A DNA stretch of 64,000 bases from Planctomycetaceae bacterium (GCA_021732995.1 JAKFWA010000004.1:1-64000), one strand, 5' to 3'; positions 26,484 to 37,465 are shown, counted from the first letter of the stretch. Notes: generated from the letters alone by a model not told the origin. Made by a program: numbers and translations.

Positions 26484-28184
26484 GCGATGCAGGTCAGATT
26501 GCCAACTCCGGCTTGGCCAGCTCGAAGCCTGCCAATCAGAAACCTTGTACTCTTAACCCTCTCAGTGCGTTCTGCTTAGTCGCGAAGATGATTGTTTTGC
26601 TTGAATTACGTGTCTCAAAGGCACGATTGAATGTTGGGATCACGAAGCCACCACAACCGGCGAGTTGCCGGGGAGTACCAAGGATAAGGATTGCTGACTT
26701 CACCATCCGCGTGAGGGGGCTTCCGCATCGAGCCCTTGGAAGGCACTTTTGCTCAAGACCGTGAGTACGCCCAAAACAGTGACCTCAAATTCGCAGTGCC
26801 GTTCGAGGAACTACGTAAGGGGACCCATTGAGCGAAACCGGTGGGGGTGGAAAAAACTGAGGGTGCCGCGGTCAAGCTTTTGGTTTTCGGCGATCTTGAG
26901 AACCGATCTGTCTCGACCACGACCATTAGCTGGCGGTCCGGTGGCCATCACCAATGTTCGGAGTTTGAGCTGTGGCGGCTCAGCACGTCTACAACACTGT
27001 CGATGGACGCTCGCTGTCCTCAAGAGGCTGGTGCGACGGTGGTCCTCTCAAGACTCGGTCAGGTTCAAGACGTCACCAGCAGACTGCGATAGCAAAGTTT
27101 GGGAGAGTTGATCTGTCGCCCTGCCAGTTCCCCTTGTCAAAATACACGTGTCATTTGTTTGCGGGTCACAAGAGCGGAGCTATTGGCCGCGGAGGCCGCT
27201 CCTGCTGACGTTCCCAGGACCAACAGTTAGATCGCCGGAAGGAATGATGCCGATAGACCCTCCTTACTGCGTTCAGACGAGCCAGTTCATCAGAGCGAGA
27301 CTTTGTAGGGCATGTTGCTCATGTGCGTCTTCGGCCCACTTATGTTCGTCTGGAGCGAGCTTCCACATCGCTCACGCCAGCGTTACTTCAGTTCATTCAT
27401 GGTCTGCGCCAACGCCACTTCGACGATCTCTAGCGCATGGGCCTTTGCTGACGTTCGAAAGTGAAGCACGCGGACAACTTCATCTGTGAGCGAGGTCGGC
27501 TGTAATGAAGAAGGCGGTCGTTTTAATGCTTCGGAGGCTCGTAACCTCCAATGATCGCGAGCACCGCAGCTTTCACCGCGTCGGGTAAGTTCTGCCAAGC
27601 TGCGATGACTCTCGCAAGGTCTCGATCATGTACTTCGATCGTTGGTGGAGCGGCTAGCGCTATCAGGCGTTCGCAGACACATTCAGGAATCTGGAGTGCA
27701 ACCATCGGTGCAACCAAAGAGGTAGCATCGTCGCAAGTTATTACACTAATTGCTGATGTCGCGACGGGTATGCGGTTTTGTAAACCGGGGGCAAGTGACG
27801 ATAGTTACACTTATTTTGGGCTCTCTTGGTCCCGAATGGTGATAGGTGGCGAAAGTGGCAGTAACCGCAGATCTGAAACAGATTGGAGACCGCAGAGTCC
27901 TGGGCTGGTTCGCTTAACGGCACCAGTTAGTTGGTCTTAAACGCCCCGCCCATTGACGGAAGCGCAAGGCCAAAGGGGCCACATTCGTCACTGAGTCTGA
28001 TGATGCCGTTGCGTAACCCCAAACTCGATTGGCTTTTTCAGATCTGCTCTGTTGCACGTCAAGCGTGGTCCCGGGAGTCAATTACCCAATCTGGTTCCGG
28101 CGTTTCAGAGACCGGTGGGAGTTGCTCGTGTCACGTTTGGTTTGCCGCACATTGGCGTGGGACGCAAACAACCGTGCGGCACCT
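26484..28184. other. Long non-coding stretch at the right edge of the defence block
   Basis: 1.7 kb with no frame I would call a gene. Frames up to 120 codons overlap on both strands and lack motifs. It contains one copy of a dispersed element (see 27523-27810). A minus-strand segment near 27383-27490 (SLTDEVVRVLHFRTSAKAHA) looks protein-like and may be the tail of a decayed gene. Confidence 0.5.
27523..27810 (-). repeat. Dispersed element, copy 1
   Basis: Read on the minus strand it goes CCCCCGGTTTACAAAACCG, then LQNR, TCDDATSLVAPMVALQ, and ends in DLARVIAAWQNLPDAVKAAV and LAIIGG before a stop. The second copy at 41006-41290 has the same order: CCCC-AGTTTACAAAATCG, LQNR, TVCDDRLDSVASKVVLQ, DLARVVEAWPTLPDVLKAAV, LNIIG. 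Protein-level similarity over about 80 codons shows common origin. I recall similar tails near integrase genes in planctomycete genomes, but no integrase is here. Confidence 0.55.
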
Positions 28185-31100
28185 TTACAGTGAGTCGATC
28201 CAACTCGGCAGCAGCGTGAAGACATCGGCAACGGTTGTGTCACCGGCGCCAATGACTTTTGCATCGACGGGATCGTTTTCGAGGACATCGGGGCCGATGC
28301 CACCATTGAGGGAGTCCGTGCCGTCACCACTAAGCACGTTGGCATCGTTGCGGTTGCCGCCGCTGAGGGTGTCAGCCGCCGAACCGCCCAGCAGCGTATC
28401 GTTGCCGCGACCGCCGATGAGGACAACTGGTACAGTCGCCTGCGTGGCATCGAGCCTATTGGCCCCAATTCCACCGATGAGCACGATAGTCTCAATACCA
28501 GTGGCGGTTTCTGCGCCTGTCACCGATGAGGAGACCGTCACTCCGTTGACTGTGAAGTTCGCATCGGCATTTTCGAACCAGTAATCGAATCCATTACCGC
28601 CTGCGATGATGTCGGCTCCGGCACCGCCCGAAACCACGTCGTCGCCATCTCCACCCTCCAGGCCATCGGCCTTTGAGCCACCTAGCAAGGTGTCATTTCC
28701 GGCAGCGCCAGACAACAAGACGGGGACGACTGCCTGACGGGCGTCGAAGAGATTATTACCCGGTCCGCCGACGAGCTGAATGCGTTCGATGGCCAACACT
28801 GAGTCAACACCCAAGCCCGCTGAACTCAGGTTGAGGCCAACAACAGTGATATTGGTATCGAGCAATTCATTGACGCGGTCGAAGTCAGCACCACCGTCCA
28901 ACGAGTCGCTACCAACGTCCCCTTGCAAGGTGTCGAGGCCAGCACCACCAGCGAGCGTGTCGTTGCCAGCTGCTCCGTACAACGCATCCGCACCATCGCC
29001 CCCGTTGAGGATGTCGTTGCCCTGCATCCCGTAGAGCCGATCATCGCCAGCGTCGCCGTTGAGCGTGTCATTCAGCGTGTTCCCTTGGAGAGTGTCGTTT
29101 CCGTCTCCACCGAAGAACAATCCCGGATCGGCAAGCCCGTTGAGGAAGTCGTTACCAGCCCCGCCGAGCATCGTGTCGATGCCCGCTCCACCCACCAGCA
29201 TGTCATTGCCGTTTTCTCCCAGAAGCGAATCGTCACCGTTCTGACCGTTGAGGTTGTCGTCTCCGTCACCTCCACTGATCGTGTCATTGCCGCTGCCAGC
29301 GTAAACGGTATCGCTGCCCCCGTTTCCGTTGATCGAGTCGGCACCCGTCAGCGATGTAATGAGATCAGGGCCGGACGTACCTGAGATCACATCGTTGCCG
29401 CCACCACCGCTGAGCGACGTGACCCCCGTGCCGGTAAAACCTGCGGCGTTGATGAGATCACGCATCGCGCCGCCAGTGAGGTCCGCGATTTCAAAGCCTG
29501 AAAGTGAGTCCGTTGAGAGCGTTGTCACCCCCTGTTTCACGACAAGCGTCCCATTGGACAGTGTGATGTTACGAACCTGTCCGGCGACAAAGTCTGAGTA
29601 AGCCACTTCGCGGAGTTGATCAGTACCCACACCACCAACGAGGGAGTCATTGCCACCACCGCCCGTCACCGTGTCATTGCCAGCTTGACCATCAATGCTG
29701 TCGGCCTGGTTGCCACCAATGAGTACGTCATTTCCGCCACCACCGAACAGCGAGACAGGAATCGTCGCTGCCGACGCATCAATCACATTGGCCGTACCGC
29801 CGCCTAAAAGCATCGCCTTTTCAAAGCCGCTGATTGAGTCGACCACAGTCATGTCGCCATTGCCCACGATCAACTGGTTGGGCTTCAGCATGAGGTCGCT
29901 CGGCGTGGACTCATAAAGGATGTCGGCAGTGCCGTCACCAGCATCCAAGACGTCTACTCCAAGACCACCCGTCAGAACGTCATTGTCGAGGCCACCACTG
30001 AGCATGTCGTTCCCTTGGCCGCCTACCAGCGTGTCGTTGCCCGCATCGCCGTTCAGCATGTCAGCGAAATCGCTGCCCGTGATGGCATCGTTCCCTGCAC
30101 CGCCAGAGATTGTGATACCGGTGATGGCTGGGAACGAAGCCGACGTCACTCCGGAAAGATCAATCGCGTTATTGCCCGCTCCCCCAACAACCGTAATTGT
30201 CTGGACGAGTCCCGCGAGAAAGACATACGACGAGTCAACGGAGTTGTTACGGATCACATCAACATTCAAGCCGTTACGCACGATTCGGAGCGACTCACTC
30301 CCCGTGAGCGTCACGTTGATATTGGTCGACAGCAACACGGTCCAGGCATCACTGGCGTCATTGACCAACGCATTCCCACCGACGTCGGCAATACCGGATC
30401 CCGAGGCAGTCAACGCGAGCGAGTAGCTTCCGGAAGTTGCCGTCACGGAGGAAAGGTTCAAGGAGTAGCTGATACCAGACCCCAGCACATTCAACCCATT
30501 GAGGCTTACAGGAACTCCATCACGCATGAGCGAGAAATCGGCGATATCGACCCCGGTCACAGGTTCGCTGAAGTTAAGCAAAACGGCACCCACCGGCGAT
30601 TGCCGAGGATCGGGCGCGATATCGACGATGTCCGCTGTTGGTGCCACTTCATCAACGTCGGTCACACCGATACTGATGATCCGAGAATCTGTGAGTGACC
30701 CGTCACTGACGGTTACTTCGAAGCTGTAGCTCGTCGGACCGCCTTCAAAATCGGGAGCAGCTTTGAAGATAATAACTCCTGCGTTCGTGATCTGGAACTT
30801 GTCTGCGTCTGCTCCCGCGAGCGTGAAACTCAACGCGGCATCAGCATCGGGGTCGAACGCAGTGATCGTCGTCACGGCGATTGAGTTCTCGGACACATTG
30901 ATGTTACCAGCACCCGACGTAATAGCCGGAGCCTCGTTGACATCACCGATTGTCACACTAACGGACTGAGTATCCGACAGCGCTCCATCGCTGACGGTGA
31001 CGTCCAAGCTGTAGTTCTTCGCATCGACTTCGAAGTTAGGAGCCAGTTTGAAGCTGAGAGCCCCGCCGCTGGTGATGGTGAACTTGCTGGCGTCCGTACC

Positions 31101-34100
31101 AGAAAGAATGAAGTTGAGCGTCGTATTCGCGTCTGGATCGGACGCACTGATCGTCGTGACGGCGGTGGCGTTTTCCGGTCGGTTGAAACTGCCAGCTCCG
31201 CCAGTGATGGACGGAGCCGAGTTGACGTTGGTCACTGTCACATTCACCGCCTGATCGATGAGCGCATCGAACAGATCATCCGAGAGGTCATCGATGATGG
31301 CGATTGTTACCGGCGTCACCTGATTGCCGTCATTGATGTGGTCCGCGACTCCAGTAACCGTAATCACCTGAGGGACGTTCCAATTCAGCGGGGTGAAGGT
31401 CAACGTCGCCGAGTCAACGGTCACCTGTCCAACATCACCACTCGTAATGGAAAGTACGACGTCCGAGCTCGGTAACGCGTTCAAAACGATTGAGAAACCG
31501 TCGGTTGAACCAGCTTCGGTGACGCTAGTTGTTCCGCCATTTTGGACGACCGTAAGGCCCAATGCGTCATTATCAATCGTCGTGACGCTAATCATTTGGT
31601 CGGGCAAGGTGTCATAAGCATCATCGCTGGATGCGTCGACAACCGAGAGCGTGATTGTCGAGGCGATGTCGCCGTCATCCAAGGCATCATCGACACCCGT
31701 CACAGTCACGGTCTGGGGAACATTCCAATCGACTGAAGTGAAGGTCAGCGTCAGCACGTTGACGACTGCTTCTGTAGTGTCGTCACTGACCAGTGAGAAT
31801 GCGACGTTTGTTATTGGCTGCGCCGTTAACACAACAGTGAACGTATCAGTCGTAGCCGCCTCTGTCACACTCGTTGATCCGCCCGACTGCGTAATCGAGA
31901 CACCTGCGGTGATGTCATTGTCGAGCGTTGTCACATTGACGGTTTGATCCGCGACTGCGTCGAAGACATCATTGCTTTGGGCATCGTCGACAGCGATTGT
32001 GAGCGTTGAAATGACATCTCCGTCATCGAGTGCGTCATCAACTCCGCGCACATAAACCGTCTGCGGGATGTTCCAGTTGGCGGACGTAAACGTCAGAGTT
32101 GACGGTGCCACATCGGGTTCGACGCTGTCGGGATGGGTCACTTTCAGCACGACATTCGTCATTGGTTGTGCTGTCAGTACGACCGTGAAGGTATCCACCG
32201 TTAGCGCTTCGGTAACGATGGTTGTGCCGCCACTCTGAATTATCGTGAAGCCTGCGGCATCGTTGTCGATGGTCGTCACGCTGACGACTTGATCGGCCAG
32301 TGGGTCGAAGGAGTTATCGCTGGACGCATCCACAACACTGATGATGATCGTGGACCCGATGTCGCCATCATCGAGTGCGTCGTTGACTCCCGTAACCGTC
32401 ACTGTTTGCGCGATGTTCCAATTCGCTGCTGTAAATGTGAGCGTGGGCGCGCTCACGGTCGCTTCGGTCGTATCGCCGCTAATGACGGACAGCACCACGC
32501 TTGAAGTCGGTTGAGCGGTCAGCACGACCGTGAACGTATCGGTGGTGCCGGCTTCGGTTACGCTGGTTGAGCCGCCTGTTTGAGCGATCGTGAATCCCGA
32601 CGCGTCGTTGTCGATTGTCGTCACGCTAACAGTCTGATCGGCCAACGGGTCGTACGTGTTGTCGCTGGATGCATCCACAACGCTGAGCGTGACCGTTGAT
32701 GCGATGTCACCATCATCCAGCAAGTCGTTGACGCCGGTCACCGTTACAGTCTGAGGGATGTTCCAGTTCGCTGGAGTGAAGGTCAGCGTGGGTGCGCTTA
32801 CGGTCGCTTCCGTCGTGTCACCACTGGTGACCGACAGCACGACGTTGGACGTCGGTTGCGACGTCAGCACGACCGAGAAGGTATCGGTTGAACCAGTTTC
32901 GGTGACGCTAGTTGAACCACCTGTTTGAGTGATCGTGAATCCCGAGGCGTCGTTATCGGTTGTCATCACGCTGACCGTCTGATCGGCCAACGGATCGAAT
33001 GTGTTGTCACTCGATGCGTCGACAACGCTGACGGTAATCGTTGATCCGATATCACCATCGTCAAGTGCGTCGTTGACTCCAGTCACTGTCACCGTTTGGG
33101 GAACATTCCAATTGGCGGGAGTGAAGGTCAATGTCGGCGCACTGACAGTCGTTTCGGTGGTGTCACTACTAACGACGGACAGTACGACGTTCGATGTTGG
33201 CTGTGACGTTAGCACGGCCGAGAATGTGTCGATCGAACCAGATTCGCTCACGCTGATCGAGTTCTTGTTGAGCAAGAACCCGCCCAACGCGGTGATCGCG
33301 ACTGTGCCCGATGTTTTGCTGCTACCCGCCAGCACACTCGCGCCATCCGCAGAAAGTTCAACGTCAAAGTGCCCGGTGGCCGTGCTGTTGGGCGTGGGTA
33401 GGAACCTGACTCCGGCTAGACCTTCAGCGACGGAGATGAAGTCGCCGTTGTTGATGGCAGTTGTGCCATTGTTCTTGAAAAGCGTGCCGCCCGAGATGCC
33501 GCTCACCTTGAAGTGAGTGACACCTTGATTTGCCGGTGGCGTAATGGCGATCGCTGACGAAAGTGTGTTCTCCAGGGTAGTGCCATTCGCGATTGTCGCC
33601 GCGATTCGGTTGCCAAAATCGCGATCGTTGACTGATTGGCCGCTCACAATCGTGACATCGTAGACGCCACTGGCCGGAACCGTCTGAGCGACTCCTGGTG
33701 CAACGATTTCGCGGACGTGATGAGTGCCGTTACCCACGCCGAAGAACGTATAATCACCATTCGCATCAGTGATCGTCACCGGATCCGCATTGCCGTAGGT
33801 GATCTGCAACGACCAGCTCAGCAGTTGGCCGACGTTGCCGCTGACCGCATCGTCCATGCGCAGCTTCCAGGTGCCATTGGGATCACGACCATCTAATTGT
33901 GCGAGATCGTAATAGGGTTTGAAAGAACCTGTGAACGGAGCAGAACCCGCTGAAATATAAGTCGAGGCTTCATCATCAAAGGTTGTGTTTGTGTAGTTGT
34001 CGCCACTGCCACCCAGATAGTTCGCCATAATCACCGGCGTATTGCTAGGCGAAATCAAAGTGAGGTATAGATCGCCATCCTGCGGATGAGTTAAGTTCAC

Positions 34101-36419
34101 GGTCACGTTGATATCAACGATGGACCCCACCAGGCCGGAGACCGTGCGGTTGGAGTAAGTGATACCGTGATCGGCGATCGCCTTGGGGGTATCAGTAGAA
34201 TTGAATGTCGTTGTGGTGGCGACATCGGCGACGCCGTTGTTATTGAGATCCAGATAAACGGTGCGCCCCGCGAGTCCCGGTTCGGCCCCATTCTGAGTTC
34301 CGTTGCCGTCGTCATCGCGAAAGACCGTACCGCGAATGTTGGCGGGAACGTCGAAGGCTTCCACGACGGTTGTGCTTCCAGCGCCGCCGCCATCACTGGC
34401 ACTGAACCCCATGCCGCGGCGCGCAAACGCGTTCCAAATCTCGGTCTGATTCTGGCCGCCGGTTCGCGCCACATCAGCTGCGAGAATTGCATCTCGTCCC
34501 GCGAGGAACGAGGGATTGGTGCCTTGCAGCTTCAGTCCGTCCATCACCAATTGCAGGGCGAGATTGTTGCCTCCATTGCCGTGCATCAGATCGGAACTGA
34601 AGCCGTGCTTGTCGATGAATAGCCAGTTCATGTCCCACAAAGCCGACGCCCAAATGGTGCCGGCCTTGTGCTGCTGGTTATTGGCTGCGCCACCATTGAA
34701 GTTGGCGTAGGTCAGCGGGTCGACCCCTTTATCGAAGCTATAGGGATACTGCCGGATGCCGGGGCCATTTGGGGCAAAGCCTGCTGCATAGTTGCCGATC
34801 GGATACGCATCGAGCTTGGCGTCGGTCGAAACCTGAGTGAGCATCAACGCCCACCAATCACCCCAGCCCTCGCCCATGCCCTTGCTTTGAACCGCATTGA
34901 GCGCCGTCGTATTGCCCGGTCCGCCCGTCAATCGTTCTGAGATACCATGACCGAACTCGTGAATCAGAATATCACTGTCGTAGGCACTGTCGCGAAATGG
35001 CCCTGTCCTGCTATGAAGTGTCATCCGCGGACTTTGGCCATCGGGCAACGCGGCGAACCCATCGCCGCCACCGTCTCCATCTTGAATGTCCACGAGCACA
35101 GGATCGTTGCCGACTCCGCCGCGACCGTAATTGTTAGTCTGAAAGTTTCCTGCTGCTTCCGTGAAACCGTATTGATAGTGAATGTCATGCAGCAGGTTGA
35201 CCCAGTAGAACGCGTTTGACAGCGCGGCCGATTGATAATTGGCCGGGGACTGCGAAGAGTCATAGGCAAAGTCGAAGTTCAAACTTGCGCCGCCCGAAGG
35301 TCGAAAGCCGCCTGCGTTGTCAGCATTCACGTCTTCTTGAGCAATGACATTGTTGCCACGCGTGTCCGTGAACTCGGCACCGGCAACGCCATTGGTGTCA
35401 TGCCAGCCATAAGGTGACGCCGTCGGGTCATTCGGATCGACAACGATTGATCGAGCGCCATCGATTGGCGATCGCGCTGGCAACGCGAAGACGTTGTAGG
35501 TGGCGTTGCCGATACGGTTATCCGTGTAGATCGCTTCTCCTGTTTCCGCGCTCACGAACGCATCGAGCCAATGCGTGTAACGGGCATCATGCACATCGAG
35601 ACGCCACGCGAGTTCGAGGCCGTTCGCCGTCGGCACATACACCAGCTTGGCTGAGACATCCTCAATAGCATGACCATCTACCGAGAGGACTGTCGCTGAG
35701 TTTGGCGTATCGGTATCAACGTGCAGAATCTGGGGAGCCAACTGAAACCCGAGCCCCAGGTCGTCACTCCACTCCATGAAGGCTTGCGACGCATTGACGA
35801 TGACCTCTGTACCAGTTCTATCTGCAACTTGAGCGTCGCTCACAAAGCTGCTGGCAACGTGAATGACTTCACCATCCGCCGTGAGTGAAATGCTGACATC
35901 GGCATTCATCACTTCAAGACCATCAAAGGTCTGACGCAGATAGAGGTACGTTACTCCCGACCCATCATCGGTGTATTGAGAGCTGATCACGAAATGATCG
36001 AGGTCGTCGGCATCGAGTCCCAGCTCCAAGGCATGTTCGGCAAGGTAGCTCCGCGCGACATCAAGCGGCTCTCCGTCGTTTGGCCCGGAGAGCAACGCAC
36101 CGCCCCCGCTGATTCGATGCTGCGGTGGCAGGTAGAAGTTACCGATCGTCGAGCTGTGACCGTGATCGGCGTGCGCGTCAACTTCGGCAGTGTCTATCGT
36201 CGTCTGGAGATCAATATCGGGGACGATGCCGGCTTGTGAGTCGGTGACTGCTGACAGCAGCCTGCGGTCTTCCAACAATTCGTACGTCGCGATCTCGGCA
36301 GAACGCTGTGTGCGACGCGACAAGTCACTCATCGCCCGGTTAACACGGCGGCGAGTGCCTCCGCATAATGCTTTAGTGCGAAGGTCTTTGAGCGACTTCA
36401 ACCAGTCGATGGTTCGCAT
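28185..36419 (-). CDS. Giant exported M36 (fungalysin-type) metalloprotease with RTX repeats
   Basis: A 2,744-residue multidomain protein. Residues 46-55 carry YELLEDRRLL, the LEPR-XLL-type N-terminal motif of planctomycete surface proteins. Then comes a fungalysin propeptide and M36 catalytic domain: HEFGHGISERLTGG (H487, E488, H491) and, further on, GMGEGWGDWW with the third zinc ligand Glu. It is followed by an SdrD B-like segment (GTVFRDDDGNGTQNGAEPGL), a proprotein convertase P-domain (about 760-870), six ~115-residue tandem repeats (about 1045-1735), two cadherin-like repeats, an Ig-like domain, and many RTX GGxGxDxL nonapeptides to the end. It likely works outside the cell with calcium. 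No type I secretion genes lie nearby. The sigma factor and kinase upstream may regulate it. Confidence 0.92.
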   Translation of the reverse strand: MRTIDWLKSLKDLRTKALCGGTRRRVNRAMSDLSRRTQRSAEIATYELLEDRRLLSAVTDSQAGIVPDIDLQTTIDTAEVDAHADHGHSSTIGNFYLPPQHRISGGGALLSGPNDGEPLDVARSYLAEHALELGLDADDLDHFVISSQYTDDGSGVTYLYLRQTFDGLEVMNADVSISLTADGEVIHVASSFVSDAQVADRTGTEVIVNASQAFMEWSDDLGLGFQLAPQILHVDTDTPNSATVLSVDGHAIEDVSAKLVYVPTANGLELAWRLDVHDARYTHWLDAFVSAETGEAIYTDNRIGNATYNVFALPARSPIDGARSIVVDPNDPTASPYGWHDTNGVAGAEFTDTRGNNVIAQEDVNADNAGGFRPSGGASLNFDFAYDSSQSPANYQSAALSNAFYWVNLLHDIHYQYGFTEAAGNFQTNNYGRGGVGNDPVLVDIQDGDGGGDGFAALPDGQSPRMTLHSRTGPFRDSAYDSDILIHEFGHGISERLTGGPGNTTALNAVQSKGMGEGWGDWWALMLTQVSTDAKLDAYPIGNYAAGFAPNGPGIRQYPYSFDKGVDPLTYANFNGGAANNQQHKAGTIWASALWDMNWLFIDKHGFSSDLMHGNGGNNLALQLVMDGLKLQGTNPSFLAGRDAILAADVARTGGQNQTEIWNAFARRGMGFSASDGGGAGSTTVVEAFDVPANIRGTVFRDDDGNGTQNGAEPGLAGRTVYLDLNNNGVADVATTTTFNSTDTPKAIADHGITYSNRTVSGLVGSIVDINVTVNLTHPQDGDLYLTLISPSNTPVIMANYLGGSGDNYTNTTFDDEASTYISAGSAPFTGSFKPYYDLAQLDGRDPNGTWKLRMDDAVSGNVGQLLSWSLQITYGNADPVTITDANGDYTFFGVGNGTHHVREIVAPGVAQTVPASGVYDVTIVSGQSVNDRDFGNRIAATIANGTTLENTLSSAIAITPPANQGVTHFKVSGISGGTLFKNNGTTAINNGDFISVAEGLAGVRFLPTPNSTATGHFDVELSADGASVLAGSSKTSGTVAITALGGFLLNKNSISVSESGSIDTFSAVLTSQPTSNVVLSVVSSDTTETTVSAPTLTFTPANWNVPQTVTVTGVNDALDDGDIGSTITVSVVDASSDNTFDPLADQTVSVMTTDNDASGFTITQTGGSTSVTETGSTDTFSVVLTSQPTSNVVLSVTSGDTTEATVSAPTLTFTPANWNIPQTVTVTGVNDLLDDGDIASTVTLSVVDASSDNTYDPLADQTVSVTTIDNDASGFTIAQTGGSTSVTEAGTTDTFTVVLTAQPTSSVVLSVISGDTTEATVSAPTLTFTAANWNIAQTVTVTGVNDALDDGDIGSTIIISVVDASSDNSFDPLADQVVSVTTIDNDAAGFTIIQSGGTTIVTEALTVDTFTVVLTAQPMTNVVLKVTHPDSVEPDVAPSTLTFTSANWNIPQTVYVRGVDDALDDGDVISTLTIAVDDAQSNDVFDAVADQTVNVTTLDNDITAGVSITQSGGSTSVTEAATTDTFTVVLTAQPITNVAFSLVSDDTTEAVVNVLTLTFTSVDWNVPQTVTVTGVDDALDDGDIASTITLSVVDASSDDAYDTLPDQMISVTTIDNDALGLTVVQNGGTTSVTEAGSTDGFSIVLNALPSSDVVLSITSGDVGQVTVDSATLTFTPLNWNVPQVITVTGVADHINDGNQVTPVTIAIIDDLSDDLFDALIDQAVNVTVTNVNSAPSITGGAGSFNRPENATAVTTISASDPDANTTLNFILSGTDASKFTITSGGALSFKLAPNFEVDAKNYSLDVTVSDGALSDTQSVSVTIGDVNEAPAITSGAGNINVSENSIAVTTITAFDPDADAALSFTLAGADADKFQITNAGVIIFKAAPDFEGGPTSYSFEVTVSDGSLTDSRIISIGVTDVDEVAPTADIVDIAPDPRQSPVGAVLLNFSEPVTGVDIADFSLMRDGVPVSLNGLNVLGSGISYSLNLSSVTATSGSYSLALTASGSGIADVGGNALVNDASDAWTVLLSTNINVTLTGSESLRIVRNGLNVDVIRNNSVDSSYVFLAGLVQTITVVGGAGNNAIDLSGVTSASFPAITGITISGGAGNDAITGSDFADMLNGDAGNDTLVGGQGNDMLSGGLDNDVLTGGLGVDVLDAGDGTADILYESTPSDLMLKPNQLIVGNGDMTVVDSISGFEKAMLLGGGTANVIDASAATIPVSLFGGGGNDVLIGGNQADSIDGQAGNDTVTGGGGNDSLVGGVGTDQLREVAYSDFVAGQVRNITLSNGTLVVKQGVTTLSTDSLSGFEIADLTGGAMRDLINAAGFTGTGVTSLSGGGGNDVISGTSGPDLITSLTGADSINGNGGSDTVYAGSGNDTISGGDGDDNLNGQNGDDSLLGENGNDMLVGGAGIDTMLGGAGNDFLNGLADPGLFFGGDGNDTLQGNTLNDTLNGDAGDDRLYGMQGNDILNGGDGADALYGAAGNDTLAGGAGLDTLQGDVGSDSLDGGADFDRVNELLDTNITVVGLNLSSAGLGVDSVLAIERIQLVGGPGNNLFDARQAVVPVLLSGAAGNDTLLGGSKADGLEGGDGDDVVSGGAGADIIAGGNGFDYWFENADANFTVNGVTVSSSVTGAETATGIETIVLIGGIGANRLDATQATVPVVLIGGRGNDTLLGGSAADTLSGGNRNDANVLSGDGTDSLNGGIGPDVLENDPVDAKVIGAGDTTVADVFTLLPSWIDSL
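28300..30150 (-). repeat. RTX (hemolysin-type calcium-binding) repeat region
   Basis: Many copies of GGxGxDxLxGG and related nonapeptides (for example GGAGNDTLLGG, GGNDVLIGG, GDAGDDRLYG) in several blocks separated by short linkers containing LSGFEIADL-like sequences. Each pair of repeats binds calcium and the region folds as a parallel beta roll on reaching millimolar calcium outside the cell. Confidence 0.9.
31215..33285 (-). repeat. Six tandem ~345-bp repeats inside the M36 protease gene
   Basis: Each unit contains TSVTE.G.TDTF.VVLT.QP, TLTF...NWN(I/V)PQTVTV, GV.DALDDGDI.ST and D.LADQ.VSVTT.DND. Unit boundaries fall near 33285, 32940, 32595, 32250, 31905 and 31555, giving periods of 343-348 bases. 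The first three units are very similar also at DNA level, suggesting recent duplication or gene conversion. Such repeats usually serve as stalks or adhesive modules. Confidence 0.88.
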
Positions 36420-36707
36420 GGGATATCTCGGTTCGCGCTGAGTGATTCATGGTGGTGGTGAGTTCAACCACCAGAAACAGTGCGAGTTGCGGTGTTTGTG
36501 ACCGAGATACTTCTGATTTCGTTTGTCGTAAGTCTAGGCGTGCAAATCTGTTGCAAGACGATGCGATGCTCAGCGAGAGACTCGCCACGAAGCGATGCAA
36601 AGTGCAACACTTTCGCCCATCATTGGCTCGTTGAGGCGATTCAAGATCCAAATGCGGACCGGTCTGCCTGTCGCTGGGACTCGTCAAACTTGTCATCAAC
36701 GACCATC

Positions 36708-37409
36708 TCAGGGAAGTAGTGCTTTCACGTACTTCATCAGGTCGAGCTCTTGCAGTTCTTTCTCCAGGAGCGCGGGCGTCACGTTCGTAATCGTGCGTGA
36801 GACTTCTTCGATGAGCAGTTCGCCGAACCGCTGCCGAGCACGACTGAGTTGCTTTCGAAACGATTCGGCTGAAAGCGTTTGCCCGGCTGCCACTGAGACT
36901 CGTGCCGCGAGCGCTGTTGAGTCCTCGCCCGGATGTTCGATGGACGCTTTCAACGCTGTATGGAACAGGTTGCCCTTCGCTTTCTTCTGATGTTCTCGCA
37001 ACGCATTCCAAGTGTTTTGCAGAACACACTCGCGCCAGGAACTTTGCCATTCACGATCAGCACTGGATTCACTCGGGATGTGTGAAAGGTCTGACAACAC
37101 GACGGGTTGTTTTGATCGCTTGCGAAGGTGCGCAAAGGCAGCGTTTCTGACAATCGTGATCAAGTAATGGCGAAACAAGCCCCGTCCTGGAGCCACTGTT
37201 GGAAAGCCTTTCTCGACCACCTGTAACAAGAATTCTTGCTCGACTTCATCTGCGTCATCGCGCGTGGGAAGCAGAGCGCGCAGGTAAGCGCGGACAGCCG
37301 CACCATAGCGAGTCACGAAGCGCGACGGATTCGCAACCGTTGTCCAATGCGTCGAGATGAGCTTGAGTTCGCGCGGTCGCCCTGATCGGACGTCAGAGGA
37401 ATCAGCCAT
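36708..37409 (-). CDS. ECF-family RNA polymerase sigma factor
   Basis: The protein (233 aa) shows a sigma-70 region 2 with RYGAAVRAYLRALLPTRDDA followed by DEVEQEFLLQVVEKGFPTVA, the core-binding and -10-reading segment, and RHYLITIVRNAAFAHLRKRS. A region 4-like helix-turn-helix lies in LSAESFRKQLSRARQRFGEL. The opening (ISTHWTTVANPS) is typical of planctomycete ECF sigmas. The C-terminal tail is longer than in minimal ECFs. It follows the Ser/Thr kinase gene by 56 bases, an arrangement known for ECF groups controlled by kinases instead of anti-sigma factors. No anti-sigma gene is adjacent. It may drive the downstream protease gene; this is inference. Confidence 0.88.
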   Translation of the reverse strand: MADSSDVRSGRPRELKLISTHWTTVANPSRFVTRYGAAVRAYLRALLPTRDDADEVEQEFLLQVVEKGFPTVAPGRGLFRHYLITIVRNAAFAHLRKRSKQPVVLSDLSHIPSESSADREWQSSWRECVLQNTWNALREHQKKAKGNLFHTALKASIEHPGEDSTALAARVSVAAGQTLSAESFRKQLSRARQRFGELLIEEVSRTITNVTPALLEKELQELDLMKYVKALLP

Positions 37410-37465
37410 TGAATCGGTCCACGTTGGAAAGGCGAGAAGCCGGAGCGGCTTGATCTGTCGGGAAA

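Noticed and set aside
29000-33500. CRISPR-like array suggested by regular repeats
   Set aside because: The repeats are in-frame protein repeats (RTX nonapeptides and 345-base modules), with no short identical repeats and unique spacers.
27931-33516. Long plus-strand frames over the protease gene (for example 217, 171 and 227 codons)
   Set aside because: They are antisense shadows of the repetitive RTX and stalk codons, rich in Ser, Pro and Val, with no independent signal.
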